Shown in pieces: positions 20,275 to 33,573 of a DNA stretch of 64,000 nt. The notes under the pieces are model-generated. The model saw only the letters and a program-made list of their open reading frames with translations. It did no database searches and had not been told where the DNA came from. The DNA lies in contig CM042029.1 of the NCBI GenBank assembly GCA_023525975.1, positions 81,016,849-81,080,848 of the forward strand, given 5' to 3'. Origin of the DNA: Smallanthus sonchifolius (Eukaryota; Streptophyta; Magnoliopsida; Asterales; Asteraceae). A program made the translations under genes and the position numbers. Position 1 is the first letter of the stretch. Every line of letters starts with the position of its first letter.

Positions 20275-22950
20275 ATGTCCGGAGGAAATTCCGTTTCTAA
20301 TTATGATCCTAATCGTCTTATCAAGCAAGAATCTCCGGAATTTCATCCATTAGGTTCAAGGTAGAATCCTATTTGTTCACCTTACTATAATGACAACTCA
20401 TTTGCTGTACTCCCAAATTCTCCCAAATACCACCCATAATCCCAAAACTGTTCCAGCCAATGGATGGATGCTGGATCAGACTTTAGCAATTGGATTATTG
20501 CTACCCAATCTGTGCAAGGAAATGAGGCACAATCCAGTCAAATCCAATCATCAGAAGAAGATCATTTGAAAGATTCCCATTATCAAACTCCTTCAGAAAA
20601 CCCTAATGATTATCCATTTAATAACCTTATTTCAAACAGTTCTGACTATCAATCCTATAACTCTGAATCTCCAGTTTTATATGATCCCTATATATATATA
20701 TATATATCCTGAACCTCCATATGATGGTCCTTTCAAACACTATTTCAAGCTCCACCTTGATACCAAAATGCCTATAACGATATTATGGTTGGACTCCGCG
20801 AGCCTCCACCTAAATATGGTTATGAGCGTAGTATGCCTTCTTCCCCTATTGAATGTTTAGATCGTTCGTTACGTCAAACGGACAAGATAACAAGGGAAAA
20901 GATTATGGACAAAACAAGAACCAAATTCAATGGGAAACAGGTGTACAAATATGGAGAGGATCTAATGACTCTTGGGAAAGAGCTAATGAAGGATTGAAAA
21001 TTTTGCCGCATTCTATTTTGTATTTTAATATATTCTATTTTAATAATAAAGTATCTATTGTTTTAATTTCAGAATGGTTGGAAAGGGCAAAGGTCCTAGT
21101 TTTCTTCAAAAATTCGCTTCTCCTAGTTATTTTGACCGTAAAATGAATGAAACAACTATATAACTTAATGAGGAAACTGAAAGATCTACTTTTAGAAGCC
21201 TCGAAGAAATAGGAAACCCTAGTGTTCCCTATAATCTTTCTATAAGTTTTCATTCTGCTCCAATAGCTGGAATCTATAACATGACTCCTGCTTATCCACA
21301 AAATTAATGAGAGATACACCAATATTTCTTATGAAAATAAATATGATCTTGAAGAAGAAGAAGATCATGTTGATTCTAATATACCTTATGTTCCTTACTA
21401 TGAGACAATTCCTATTCCTGCTCTGCATATAAATGAGAATGCGTCAGGAAGTGAAAGATAGCAGATGTTAAACCGAATAGCTGAATTGGAAAGAGAAAAA
21501 GCAGAAGTTGAAGCTCGGAATGCCCTATTAGTTCAGGCCCTTGAAGACAAGAACTTTAGAAATTTCTGAATAACTTACATATATATCTTTTGTAATATAT
21601 TTTATCAATAAAAAACTTTGTTTTGCATGAATTTTTTTTGTTCTTTTGATAGTATGTCGAAAAATACTGGACCTTCTCAAAATACAAGGGGAAAGAAAGA
21701 GCAAGCAGTAATTGATAATGCTGCTGAAAATAACAACTCCCGTATGGAACTTTAGAAATTAATCAAGGAAGGAATTAAGGATTCTCTTCCACTGATATTT
21801 ACCGAGACAAGCTGACAGGATATCTGTTCAACCATCAATTCCACTATCTGTTCTTTCCCGACAAACTCGAACAGTTACTCAATCAAAATCTATCACTCTT
21901 GAACCAAAGGGTTCTGATTCTCATAAATCTAAAAAGACAGAAAGAGAAGAATATTAACATAACTCCTCTGAAGGCGAGAATATGGGTAATAACTATGGTC
22001 ATATAGCAAAGAAAGGAAAGTTGTCGGTTGTACATACAAGATGTTTCAAGACTGCAAGCCATACAACTTGTCTGGAAAAAAAGTGGTAAAGCCACATTGA
22101 GGTGGATTGAGAAAACAGAGTCTGTATTAGCTATCAGCAAGTGTGATGAGGAAGATAAAGTTCTATATGCTTCCAATCTATTCAAGTACCAAGCTCATGG
22201 TGGAACAATATTATTGCCGTTAAAGGTAGAGTTGCAGCCTATGCAATGAGCCGGAGTGCCTTTAAGGCAAGGGTTGAGAAAAAGTATATTCCCTAGAACG
22301 AACGGGAACAAATTGAAGGAAAATTTCTATGTTTAAGAATGATTGAAACAAACCATCAGGAGTATGCTACCAAACTCCTGGAATATGCTCGAATTGTTCC
22401 TAATCTTGCTACCCCTAAATCCAATCTAATCAAGCGTTATATTTAGGGTTTGATTAGAGAAATTCGCGATATGGTGAAAGTCACGAATTGTGAAAATCTT
22501 GATGATGCCATGGATCTGGGGGCATCACTAACTACCAGCCTGATAAAGAAATCAGGAATAGGGAAAGAAGAAGAAAGAGATAACTTGGCAAGGCCCGAGT
22601 GGATCCAAGAAATCCAACTTTACTCTTCGAAATAACAATTCTTCCATCCCTGAGTGTCCAAAATGCAAAATGAGGCATTTGGGACAATGTCGTGCTGGAA
22701 TGTTCTGCAACTTTTGGACACAAGACCAAAGATTGCTTCAAGAAGAAGCCGATTACTTGTTTTGGATGTAGCGAAGCTGGTCACATCAAAATCAATTATC
22801 CAAAGCTGAAGAAGACGGACGGAACAGGTCCCAAACCTGCAGACGGAGTGAAGAAGAATGCACGAGCATTCGTTCTTAACACTCACGAAGCAGCAGGTAT
22901 GCCCGATGTCATTATGTGTACATTTCTTGTTAATGATATTTATGCTTGAG
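20275..22950 (+). pseudogene. gag of the gypsy chromovirus, multiply broken
   Basis: The ATG at 20275 starts a short frame that is soon stopped. Related frames follow at 20464-20712 (Gln/Ser/Asn-rich N-terminal region). At 22028-22249 lies the capsid-like core (TLRWIEKTESVLAISKCDEED...VLYASNLFK), and 22450-22635 continues it (LIREIRDMV). The nucleocapsid end at 22660-22830 has a CX2C...GHKTKDC region and a second knuckle, CFGCSEAGHIKINY, whose last Cys is replaced by Tyr. Several stops, frameshifts and a TA microsatellite (20691-20706) interrupt it. In an intact element this protein packages the RNA. Confidence 0.8.
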
Positions 22951-23338
22951 TTTTATTTACATCTGGTGCAAACCAAAGTTTTATAGATCATAGATTCTGT
23001 AGACTGTTAAATAAAACTCTAACTAAATTAGACAAGAAATATGTGGTAGAAACCGCAAACGGTGACCTTTTCCAAATCTCTGAAATCTTGAATGATTGCC
23101 ACATCACATTACCAGGACATGTTATACCTACAAAATTGTTGCCAATGACTTTGGAAGGTTTTGACATTGTCTTAGGAATGGATTGGTTAGCCTCTAACCA
23201 AGCCCGTATCCTGTGTGATAAAAAGGCTATAGAACTCCGTTCACCGAAAGGTGATATTCTTACGAGTAATGACGATAAATTATCCAACTCCGTTGGAATA
23301 ATTTCAATGCTAAAAGCCACCAAATACTTAAGAAAATG
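22945..23338 (+). pseudogene. Retroviral-type aspartic protease region
   Basis: The frame contains FTSGANQSFID, where active proteases have D-T/S-G-A: the catalytic Asp is a Thr here. Downstream GFDIVLGMDWL is the standard second protease block. A TGA stops the frame at 23336. Not functional. Confidence 0.75.
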
Positions 23339-23340
23339 AT

Positions 23341-23738
23341 ACTTAGCATACCTTGTTTTTGTAACTACCGACACTAAGACGAAGATTGAAGATGTGCCGG
23401 TTGTGGCTGAATTCCCTGATGTATTTCCTGATGAGCTGCCCGGAAATCCACCTGAGAGGGAAGTGGAGTTCAGAATTAATCTTGTACCTGGTACGGCACC
23501 TATTGCTAAAGCCCCGTACATATTAGCTCCAAATGAAATGGCAGAATTAAAGAAGCAATTAGACGAATTACCGGAGAAAGCGTTTATAAGACCAAGCACA
23601 TCACCTTGGGGAGCCCCAGTTTTATTTGTTAAGAAGAAAGACGGACTGCGCATGTGTATTGATTATCGGGAGCTAAACAAAGTTACGATAAAGAATCGTT
23701 ATCCATTCCCCCGAATCGATGACCTTTTCGACCAACCC
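23341..23738 (+). pseudogene. Reverse transcriptase N-terminus, truncated
   Basis: Recognisable gypsy RT start: FPDVFPDELPG, FRINLVPGTAPIAK, KKDGLRMCIDYRELNK, NRYPFPRIDDLFDQ. The frame ends at the foreign LTR. The YVDD catalytic part, RNase H and integrase core are absent on both sides of that LTR. The coding therefore stops about one quarter into RT. Confidence 0.9.
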
Positions 23739-26272
23739 TGTGACATCTGAAAATTTTTCGTTAATCCCGTTAATCCAACTCCAGTTATCTCATAACCCAG
23801 TTAACTCAATCTCAAACCTTAGGGGCAAATTCTATCATTATTCCAACCCAAACTACAAGGACTAGTAGTGTAAATTGCCAAAACTTGATTCTATTGAATC
23901 TAGAAGTTAAAATCAGAATGTTTGTGTTCCTGTTGAATTTTGAAAGTCAAACAACCATGTCCTTGACTCAAACTCATGAAATTCGTTTCATTGTAACAGC
24001 CATACACGATTATTATCAATAAACGACAATCATTGAGACCTTAAACAACATTATTGATCGAATTAAACCCAATTATGGGCATTAACCCCATAACCGTCGA
24101 CGCCATCATCAATCACTATCAAATTAACTTGATTTCGTCTGTTATTCTATCAATTGAAAATCTACGCACATTAGACGAATCCCTCTAGAGCATTTGCACA
24201 CACCCAGTCCAACGAAGACGCATCAGGAGACGCCGGAGTCCAACGCATTGTACCGCGGCTGTGCTTATAGTCGGGAATCACTAATCCGTCATCAATTCTG
24301 GTAATTAATTCCATCATTACTTTTGGTTCAGAGTCTAGATCAAAAGCCCTATGGTTATTGTGGCTTCCATTATCGGATTTAACACAATCCGATGTCTAGG
24401 GTTCATACAATTTTGGTTTAATCAAACCCTATCAATTCGATGTCGATCTCAGAAATTAATCTGGTCTTTAGAGTCGTCCTGGTGTTTGGAATGAAAGCCC
24501 TATCTTAATTTGGGCCTATAACATCGAATTGTACATGATCCAGAACCTAGGGTTTGTTCATATTATCATTTGGGGGTTTTGGTTCTAATCAGCACCTCAA
24601 TCTAATTAAATTATAGCAACGGTTTCACAATATCCTAATGAGTAAAAGCCCTTTGAATACAATAGCTTTCAATATCAGAATCGACCAAATCAATTCCATG
24701 TTCTTATTCTAGGGTTTCGTTTTTATTAAACATGATTTGACAATCCGAAACAACTCGTTTTTAAAATTAAATTCACATTCAGTTTCGCCAATACACGATT
24801 AACAAAACCCCTAACCTATTTTGTTTGATCGAAGTCAAAATCGATGAAATTGGGGCTGAGTTCGATCGCGGATGTGTATGGGGGAGAACTCACAGAAGCT
24901 CTATGATTAAACTATTTCGAAACTGGTTTTTGCGATACCCTAGCGGGCTTGAGTGGTTAAATTTGTGTGCTGTTGGGGAGGAGACTCGACCCCCATTTCA
25001 TTTTTAATCAGTTTTCTTAGCACTATTTTTAAATAAAACTAACCCCTATATTATTATTATAATATATCTATAAGTTTTGTACCCGAAAAACACCCGAAGG
25101 GGGTCGGGATTGAATTTATAACACATTTTTGAGTATTTTGCCAAATTAAAAATAATATAACTTATTATATTATTCCCTAAACTATTAGTGAATTCGTAAA
25201 GCACGCAAACAATGGTTTTAAACTCGGGAATGATTTTACAACTCGTTTTTAAGTATTATTCTCACATTATTGAAATAATATAGTTATTTATATTGTTACC
25301 TAAACATGTGAGTTCGAAATAAAAATAATATATTTATTATTTTGGTTATATAAATGATTATCGTATTAATTCTACGAGTTTAAAAATAATATAACAAATT
25401 ATATTATTTTATCAGGTCATTTATTTATGGTACAAACACACGAATATACTTATTAATTGTTATTATTCATAATTAGAAACGGTCGACACTAAACGCATTT
25501 ATCTTAATTAGTAGATTAAAAAATCCTTATTCCTGTAGACAAGTCCGTCTACTTATTGATCCTAAGTATGATTTAGGACGTTTAAATCTTCCGTGTCGTC
25601 GTCACAAAAATCCCTTTGTATCCCTAATTATTAAGCTTATAACTCTACGGCATACGTAAGCGGTTCACAGGCTAACACTTGTGGTCCCTTTTGCAATCTT
25701 ATGTGGTGCTACTCGTACATGGCTCTGGTGAGTTTCACCCCTTTTTACTTGTTTTTCTATTGGGGGAGAAACATGCATATACACAAACATCATTTTATTT
25801 GTTTTCCCGTTGGGGAGAATCATGCATACAAACAAACAACATTTTACTTGTTTCCCGTTGGGAAGAAACATGCATACGAACAGACATCCGTTTACTTGAC
25901 ATTCATATGAATGGACATGGATCACATAGTATTTCACTACTACTTGTTTACCTAAGTGCAAACATAACATGCAAAGTCCTTACACACTTGGACTGTTAAT
26001 ATATGTAGTATAACGAGAAAATTTGAGTAGTACTACTGGGTTTGATAAACCCCACCCGGGTTAGTCGCGCTAACTCGATTGGAGGTCGAACGGGTGTAAA
26101 TTGTCCTAAACACTTGCCATTGTTGATGTTAGCAATGGCGGAAGGCATCTTAAACATAAACAGTCAGCTTTGGTTGTGAACGCTTAGAGTAACTTGTACA
26201 TTGTCTAGCTAACAATAGGTGTGACTTACGTATGTGGATCCTACAAACACTCAAACAGTTTATTCATTTGCA
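23739..26272 (+). mobile_element. Solo LTR (gypsy type) inserted into the chromovirus
   Basis: 2534 bp, TGTGACATC...CA, with a perfect 5-bp TSD AACCC at 23734-23738 and 26273-26277. It has no coding and is unrelated to the host element's LTR. It contains a 48-55 bp tandem repeat (25738-25905) and a SINE-like GC-rich patch at about 24940-25005 that I could not confirm. Confidence 0.85.
25738..25905. repeat. Three-unit tandem repeat in the solo LTR
   Basis: Units of about 48-55 bp share TTACTTGTTTCCCGTTGGG and AGAAACATGCATAC words. A fourth unit is partial. Confidence 0.8.
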
Positions 26273-26277
26273 AACCC

Positions 26278-26870
26278 GCGAGAGAAGCTCCACCTACAAC
26301 CCTCTCGTCACGAGGAGAGAGAGAGTTTTCTGGACCCGAAATAGTCTTGGAAACAACTGAGAAAGTTATCCAGATAAAAGATAGATTGAAAGCGGCTCGT
26401 GATCGTCAAAAGAGTTATGCTGATAAGAGATGAAAGCCGTTAGAATTCAACGTCAGTGATAACGTTCTGTTAAAAGTTTCACCATGGATAGGCGTTGTAA
26501 GTTTTGGAAAGAAAGGAAAATTAAGTCCTGGATTCGTAGGACCATTCAAAATCTTGAAATGAGTTGGGCCTGTGGCCTATCAACTCAAACTACCAGATGA
26601 AATGAATGGAGTACACGATTTATTCGATGTGTCAAATCTGTGCAAATGTTTGGCAGATGAATCTTTGGTAATGCCCTACAAGAGCTAGAGGTAGATGAAA
26701 GATTAAGATTTGTGGAACAACCTTTGCAAATCGAGGACAGCCAGGAAAAGAAATTGAAAAGAAAGAAATTGATGATTGTAAAAGTGAAATGGAACTCCAG
26801 ACGTGGACCAGAGTACACATGGGAACTGGAGTCGGAAATAAGAAAGAAATATCCATGCCTGTTTGAATAA
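26278..26870 (+). pseudogene. Integrase C-terminus and chromodomain of the gypsy element
   Basis: The frame shows the integrase C-terminal part: GPEIVLETTEKVIQIKDRLK, RQKSYADKR, then a stop, then PLEFNVSDNVLLKVSPW. GPFKILK and YQLKLPDEM follow, and after a frameshift the chromodomain-like end (VKVKWNSRRGPEYTWELE) and TAA at 26868-26870. Chromodomains of this group guide integration to particular chromatin. At least two stops and one frameshift are present. Coding resumes directly after the solo-LTR duplication. Confidence 0.85.
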
Positions 26871-26889
26871 AATCGAGGACGAGTTTAAA

Positions 26890-26904
26890 ATAAGGTGGGG
26901 AGTA
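26890..26904 (+). promoter_or_regulatory. Polypurine tract of the gypsy element
   Basis: AAGGTGGGGAG immediately before the 3' LTR. Confidence 0.8.
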
Positions 26905-28550
26905 TGTAACACCTGCCACAAAAATGTCCAAGATTTGACAAAAGGTAAACCCTAGAGACTATAAGTGTAAATACACCAAAGTCTAAGGTTGAAAATAAAG
27001 GAAACTTATGACATTAAGTTAATATCGGACCGACATCATACTCCATATCGGTCCGAAGTGAAACTAAGTTATGATATCAAACCGAAGCTAAAGTTAGTCT
27101 AATGGCGGACCGACATCTAAGTTCATATCGGTCCGAAGTAAACAAGGGATATATAGCGGACCGACATCCATTCTCACATCGGCCCATAATAAGTTGCTAA
27201 GTCGGTTATCGGACCGACATCGATCCATAGCGGTCTGAAAACCTCCTCTTAGCCGCAAAATGTGGTGTTAACACATGTTTAGTGACTCAGCCCTAATGAT
27301 GGGACAGGGGTCTGGATAACGGACCGACATGGTCTACATATCGGTTCGATATGCCGCCAGATATGTTCGGTCCAATCAGATGTGGACATCTAGGGCTAAT
27401 GTTGGCTAAGTAGGATGTCAGATCGACATCCCCAGGCATATCGGTCCGACATGGACCCGAATGGCAGCCTATAAATAGCTGATCGACTTCAGTCGATTTT
27501 CCTCATCCCAAACATGTTTCCAAATTCTAATTCTCGTTCCAGGTGATACCTAGCCCACTCCCGACGATCCCGGTCCAACTCCCGCTCGTTGTAGTGCTCG
27601 GTTTAAGAAGAAACGCTCATAGAAAGGTGAGACCGCTAGATAAATCAGTATTAAAGGCTAGACGTTAAGCTTTTAACTTTAGAGGCTCATTCCTACAAAC
27701 CAGGTGAATACTTTATCTCTTTAAAAAAAAACTTGTGTCAAACATTTTATTTGCTAAAATGGACAAATAAAGGTTAACGAAGTAATGCTCAACGTTCTTC
27801 TATGGATAAGAATTCATGCCATAGGTATACGTAAAACTTGCAAGGGATAAAGGGTTTCGGGTGAAATTCCCGTATTGCGGTCGGTACCTCCCTTTAAAAC
27901 AAATGAGGAGAGATAGAGTTCCCGTTGTTATAAAGACATACTACCGGTATATATTGTGGTGCGATTGAACAGGACATGCTTGCTGAGTGTGTAGACTGAA
28001 CATGAAGTTATGATTATGAAATTAATACTTGTTTGTGCCAAATGATTTTATGTCAAGATATTGTATTCATCAGCGTTCGCGCTAACGTTTTATTTTCAAA
28101 AATGTTTTCCAGGTGACGAATAAAATATGATGAGAAAAGGAATATGGGTAGACATGAGATCTGACCCAGGAAAAGAAATGATGGAATGCACGTAGGATTC
28201 TCAGGCCTCGTGTAAAGGGAAATCCTTAAAGAAAGGAGATAGGAACAGGGAACTGATCAACCCTGTGTTGTACTATTTCTAGTGGCTTATGATGTGTTTG
28301 ATTTCAAACTCTGTTTTGTAATCAAAGATGAAAGGGTATTGAATCCCTATGTTTATAAAGTAACTACAAGGCTTTCGATTTCCAACTGAGTTTTAATATT
28401 TACAATTACAACCTTTGAGGTTGAGACAAATGATGAAACGATCCTTTTAAAAAGACTTCCGCTGTATTTTACAAAAACTCCGAAATCAAAGAACTAGAGA
28501 TACCAATTGGGCTCGCACACGTCCAGGGGTGCCTAAGGTAGCGTGTGACA
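26905..28550 (+). repeat. 3' LTR of the gypsy chromovirus
   Basis: 1646 bp, collinear with the 5' LTR. Scattered substitutions are visible by eye throughout, so the insertion is not recent. TATAAATA lies at 27470-27477. Confidence 0.93.
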
Positions 28551-28555
28551 CCCTA

Positions 28556-31433
28556 GCCCATTGTACCTTTAAACAATGAGAACAACAAGACCTAATATGC
28601 AAACATTTGACCCTGTTGGACGTGGTTAACGCGACTAACCATGATTGGTGGTGTCAACCGGAATAGTACTATGCATATCGATCTACGACTAAGTCCATAG
28701 CTAATGGTTATAGTTTGAAATACCGATGACCTTTATGTATTAACTCATGCACACAAGGGAATCAAAAGTGGAGGGACAACATCCTCTATAAAGTGGAGGC
28801 CCTAACCAAAACAATAACTGAAATATTCGGTTATCTATCTTTAAAAACTGACTAGCTTCGGTTAGAAGCAGTTCGGTTAGAAGCAGTTCGGTTAGTCAGT
28901 TTTGAAACTTGGGCCAACTCAGTTTTTGGTTAATAACCGGAAACTTAAGCAAAAAACGACTTTAGTTGGAGTTTTAAAATTTTATTTCAATTGGATTTAG
29001 TTAACACGAACACCAAAAAGTTAAATGCGTTTTTATCAAAACGCTCATTCTATAACATACTAATCTTTTAGTGTTTTGTTTATTTGCTAAATTTCGATTT
29101 GTTAAATTTTATGTTGGGGTTTATTTAGTAGTGTCCGATAAACTAGCCGAAAATCCAATCATGCATTAAAAAAACACTTTGTGAACTTTAAACCTTGACT
29201 AAAAATGATTAATAATTCAAATAACTCACCATAAGTAACATGTAGATAGTTGATCACAACTAACAAGCTTATCGACATGGTTGATCACAAATTATCCAAA
29301 AGACACATTTTTTTTTTATTAAAACACCGCTTGATTTTTATTATTTATTTTTACTTGTATATGACATTAATTATATAAATTTCTATTGATTTTAGCTCTT
29401 TTATATTTTATTCATAATCTTTAAACTGTTTTTAAATGTTGTGTAAGATTTTTGTACAAATGGTTTCTAAGGGTAGTACTATTAGCTACAATGAAACTCT
29501 CTTACAAATCAAAATTGGTTTTTTGTATATAGTATAACTTAATAACATTATTATCATTTCTCACATATGTAATATGTCGAAATATATTGAACTCCATAGC
29601 TAAAAATCACAAAATTAAACGACATACAAAATGCCTTAAAATAAGTATTATAAGATTCATAATATATCACATTAGATCCTGTCAACGCTGGTGAAACTTT
29701 TCGCTCTAATCTTTACCTCAAAGTTTAAGACGCCTAAGACAAATTTTGTTGCATAGAGTATACGTGTTCTATGCAATAGTTCATTATGTAACACACATGA
29801 GATTATTTAATTCATTACATTAAGTATTATTTTATTTATAATACTTAAAATTAGGTTTTAAATTTACATTTACTATTTATATTTTTATAACTAAATACAA
29901 TTTAAATAAATTATCTTATTTAAATGCTTAAGTATATAATTACTAAATATTTACATAGTTATAATAATAATACACAAATATAATCAGTGTTTAAAACAGT
30001 TCGGTTTAGATTGCGTTCTCCCAAAGAGCCTCGGTGATACTCACTGCTTTGCGCGACATTAAATAATTAATAATTAGGATCCATGTTTCACCATACCTGT
30101 GCAGGGACTAAGCATGAAACAAGAATACAACTATATAGGTAAGTAACGGTTACTAATTGTATCAACTATACAAATCCTAATCCTTATGTGATCATTTAGA
30201 CAATTACTTGTCATGTTGGCACGTTCAATCCCATATGTGCCTACTCTAGTTTGGGGTGAGCTTGAGCACTTTCCACAAACATTGAGTGATAGGTCATATA
30301 TCCTTCTTTTCGGACTCATGCGAACCGGTCCGAAACTCTAAGATATCGCAATACACATTGTCCGACATACCTAAACCACGACTCTTGAATTTGAATATGC
30401 TGTCCATGTGATCCAAAAAGGGTGACACCTAACTTATCATTGTTAAAAGTATTTTTCAAATGTTTTTGAATCTAATGTCAAAAGATTTCGCAACAAATAA
30501 ATTTATGAGTGTTTTATAAAATCTCTTTTTTACTTGGTTCTTGCGTTTTAATAAAATATTACGTTTTATAAATTTAAGTATCGGTATAAAAGAAACAAAA
30601 ATAGTGTAAGAAATTAAATAAGTAAATGTTTTTAAAATGAAAAAATTACATATTTTTGTTATTTTACCAAACTACGACCTTTTTAATAACTTAAATCCAA
30701 AAAAAAAATGCGATCTACAAGTCACTGAAACACATGATGTACAAGTCATTAGTACACTATGTTTTTTTAATGAAAAAAAAAGAGAGAAATAAATAAAAAA
30801 ACTCAATGGGCCTCACCTATTCCCATCCATGTTGCTCGTCTGCAACAATGAACCCTCCCAGTACGCCCAACTCTAGTGCAACCCCTTGGAAGGGCGTTGT
30901 CACCTGGGTCACGAGCGACCTCCAAGGCCCTCGTTGTGGATGGTCTAAGTTTAGGTTATATGGGTATTTTCGATGTGGTTGGGGATGAGGGCGGGGTGGG
31001 GTTAGTTTATAACAGTTGCGGACCTAAGAAATTTTTTATGCGGGTGTCTGAAATTTTCACTGTTCAGGTGACTATTAGAAGGGATATTTTGTCGGGTTAG
31101 GTCATTATATTTTTTTTTTCTGAAAGTCTAGGTGTTTGGATGTGAATATCTAATATTCTAATAAAAAAATATAGGAAATACCATATAAAGTAATTTTTAG
31201 AGTAAAATTTCAAAAAATACTTAATTTATTAGAGAAAAAGTTTAAAAGTCGATAGTTGCTTATTTCCGTTTCACCAAATCACGTTCGATGGAGGGGATGA
31301 AGGTTTATCATGGTCGGTTAATAGTTTAGAAGATACTATATGGCATTAGGGTAAAATGTTATTTGGTTAAATGGTTAGTGACCTAGTGTGGTTAATTGTT
31401 TATAAGGATTAATAGATAGGCTCAATCAACTAG
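28556..31433. other. Intergenic; possible right part of the older LTR
   Basis: 28556-28900 may continue the LTR-like sequence left of the gypsy element. 28900-30780 is AT-rich with no gene seen. 30790-31010 is GC-rich with a 60- and a 74-codon open frame but no recognised domain. Confidence 0.4.
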
Positions 31434-31442
31434 TTAATTAAT

Positions 31443-31955
31443 GGATTATTGGATTTTAATAATCCCATCTTTTACCAATTGGCCAATAATAATCCTAACT
31501 AAGAATATTTTTACCATTGTTCCCTGCTTTCAAACTATTTTTTTACATTGGGCCCCCCGTTAAAAAAACTTAACGCCGTTAGAGTTTATATGACGTGGAC
31601 ATCTGCAAACCGCCGGAAAGTCGAGCCAAGCTAGCAATAGTCTCATGTTGGCTTTTGAAATTGGCTTTGTTAACACCACCGTTGTCTCTGTTTGGACTTT
31701 CCGGACAAACGAGACCAGTTAAACACCACCAGAGTCAATTTCAAAAGCCACCACGAGACCACTGCTAGCTTGGCTCGACTTTCCGGCGGTTTGCAGATGT
31801 CCACGTCATATAAACTCTAACGGCGTTACGTTTTCTTAACGGGGGTTCTAATGTAAAAAATAGTTTGAAAGTAGGGACCGGTAGTAATAATATTCTCAGT
31901 TTGGATTATTATTGGCCAATTGGTAAAAAGTGGGATTATTAAAATCCAATAATCC
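31443..31955. mobile_element. Mutator-type foldback MITE with ~230-bp arms
   Basis: 513 bp with a perfect 9-bp TSD TTAATTAAT (31434-31442 and 31956-31964), the hallmark of Mutator superfamily transposition. Both ends read GGATTATTGGATTTTAAT inward. The arms stay highly similar over about 230 bp, including GACGTGGACATCTGCAAACC on one arm and its inverse on the other. Only a short loop around 31680-31720 is left. No ORF. Confidence 0.88.
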
Positions 31956-31964
31956 TTAATTAAT

Positions 31965-32855
31965 ATGTTTATATTTGTTAAATTTTTTAAGTTTTAAATT
32001 ATTTTTTTTTGGGTGTCGTCTTGGTAAAAAAGTTCATGAGGGGTCGGTGTCAAAAGTTCTTGGGTCGCTTGGGGTTAGATCGTGTATATAACAAACAATT
32101 TTATTTTTCATGAGGGTCGGGCGACACATCCTCCAAACTTGGGTACGCCGATGGTTTATAGGCTGTAGAGAACTGCTCAACATGCAAGGACTCTTACTTG
32201 TGGAATACCAATTAAGATGGCTAAATGCAAATGATTGATATGGTAAGATTTGTTTTTATCCGCTTAGGGTATGGTGTATACTTTATCTAGGTGAGATTCA
32301 TTTGAAAATAAAGTGCATATCATGTGAGAGTCATCTCATCATCTAGAGTTTTCACACCATTTTCACATGAGAATGTTTATACCCGTGTGAAATTGAGTGA
32401 CGTGAAAATTAAATTTTTAGTAATTTTTATTTATATAATTTTAATTAAATATTAATATTATATTATAAAAAGCAAATCCAATGCTTCCTACTGGTTTGAG
32501 TCTCCAGTGAAAAATCTCACGCCCCTTTCACGGCACAAGGGGGAAGTGTTTCATGCCCCCGCCCTTTCATGCCCCATACCGGAAATGACGTCTCCGAGAT
32601 TTCGGGTGCCCTAGACGACTTCGAAAAAATGGGCCTTTAAATATAATTTTTTTGAAATGAGTATGATAATAGTTAAATAGTTGATAATATGTTTATATTT
32701 AAATATTTTTTGGGTATTTATTTATGGGTCTCTTAACAAAATTTTCATCTACTTATTTTGGTTCTAATTTTAAAAAAAATTTATTTATATATATACACAT
32801 AAAAAATATTTAAATTTGGGCCCCCCGTAAAAACGAGGCCCAAACGACCACCGAT
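31965..32855. other. Intergenic stretch
   Basis: No gene seen. A slightly GC-richer patch at 32490-32640 has no recognised content. Confidence 0.4.
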
Positions 32856-33565
32856 TAGTGGCATACCTACTATATATGAATAGGGGGCAGCCATCCTCCA
32901 TAAAAAAAACTTTTAGTGTTATGTAAGCGAACAAAATCCCGATTACCCCCCGTAAAATTTTGCAATCGCCCCCCGTGAACTTTTGAAACCAACCCCCATG
33001 AATTTTGAAACCGACCCTTAAGAAAAATCAAATTAGAAATTTATAAGTTTTCAAATATAAATAATTAATGTTTATTAAACACTATTACAGTAGTAGTTTA
33101 TATAAAATAACTATCTAATTAAATTACAAGTTTATGATTTAAGTCTTAAGCCTAATCCCAATCCAAAATTCCAAATTCAATTCTCAACTCTTAGCCCATT
33201 AGCCCACACCCAATTCCCAATTTCAAGTATTAAGTCCACCCTAATTCTAATATTCAAACATTGATTCCAAACTTGAAAGGTGAACTGATCTGAAAGGACT
33301 AAGTAGACAACATGATTAAAAAAAAAGGAAGCTCACGATTGGAATTCTAGAACTACGGAACAGTCTAACAGAACAAAAACGTATTTTGTAATGATGTTTG
33401 ACGTACTTTTTGTTGATTATATGAAATTTGGTTTCATTATCCTTTTTTTATATGACCTGAACTGATTCGACCCGAAATGGACAAAAAAAAATTATTATAT
33501 AACGCTAGTCAATCAAGCCCAAAAATTTCCGACCCCCATGAAAAAAATTTCTGGATCCGCCACTG
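32856..33565. mobile_element. Probable hAT-type MITE
   Basis: The right end reads CAGTGGCGGATCC on the minus strand, a familiar hAT-MITE end. The left end TAGTGGCATACC is a diverged partner. Flanks CCACCGAT (32848-32855) and CCACTGAT (33566-33573) match in 7 of 8 bases. The interior has repeated ACCCCC/GGGGGT words and no coding. Confidence 0.5.
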
Positions 33566-33573
33566 CCACTGAT

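Larger units (their letters stand above)
18315..28550 (+). mobile_element. Ty3/gypsy chromovirus (Tekay-like), decayed
   Basis: 10.2 kb bounded by near-identical LTRs (TGTAACACCTGCC...GTGTGACA). The 5-bp flanks CCATA (18310-18314) and CCCTA (28551-28555) differ at one position, probably a mutated TSD. The order is LTR, PBS, gag, protease, RT N-terminus, [foreign solo LTR], integrase C-terminus with chromodomain, PPT, LTR. Most of RT, all RNase H and the integrase core are missing. The chromodomain places it among chromoviruses, and the Tekay assignment is by general resemblance. Confidence 0.92.

Noticed and set aside
22988..23653. 221-codon minus-strand ORF
   Set aside because: Antisense of the gypsy protease/RT region; no domain on the minus strand.
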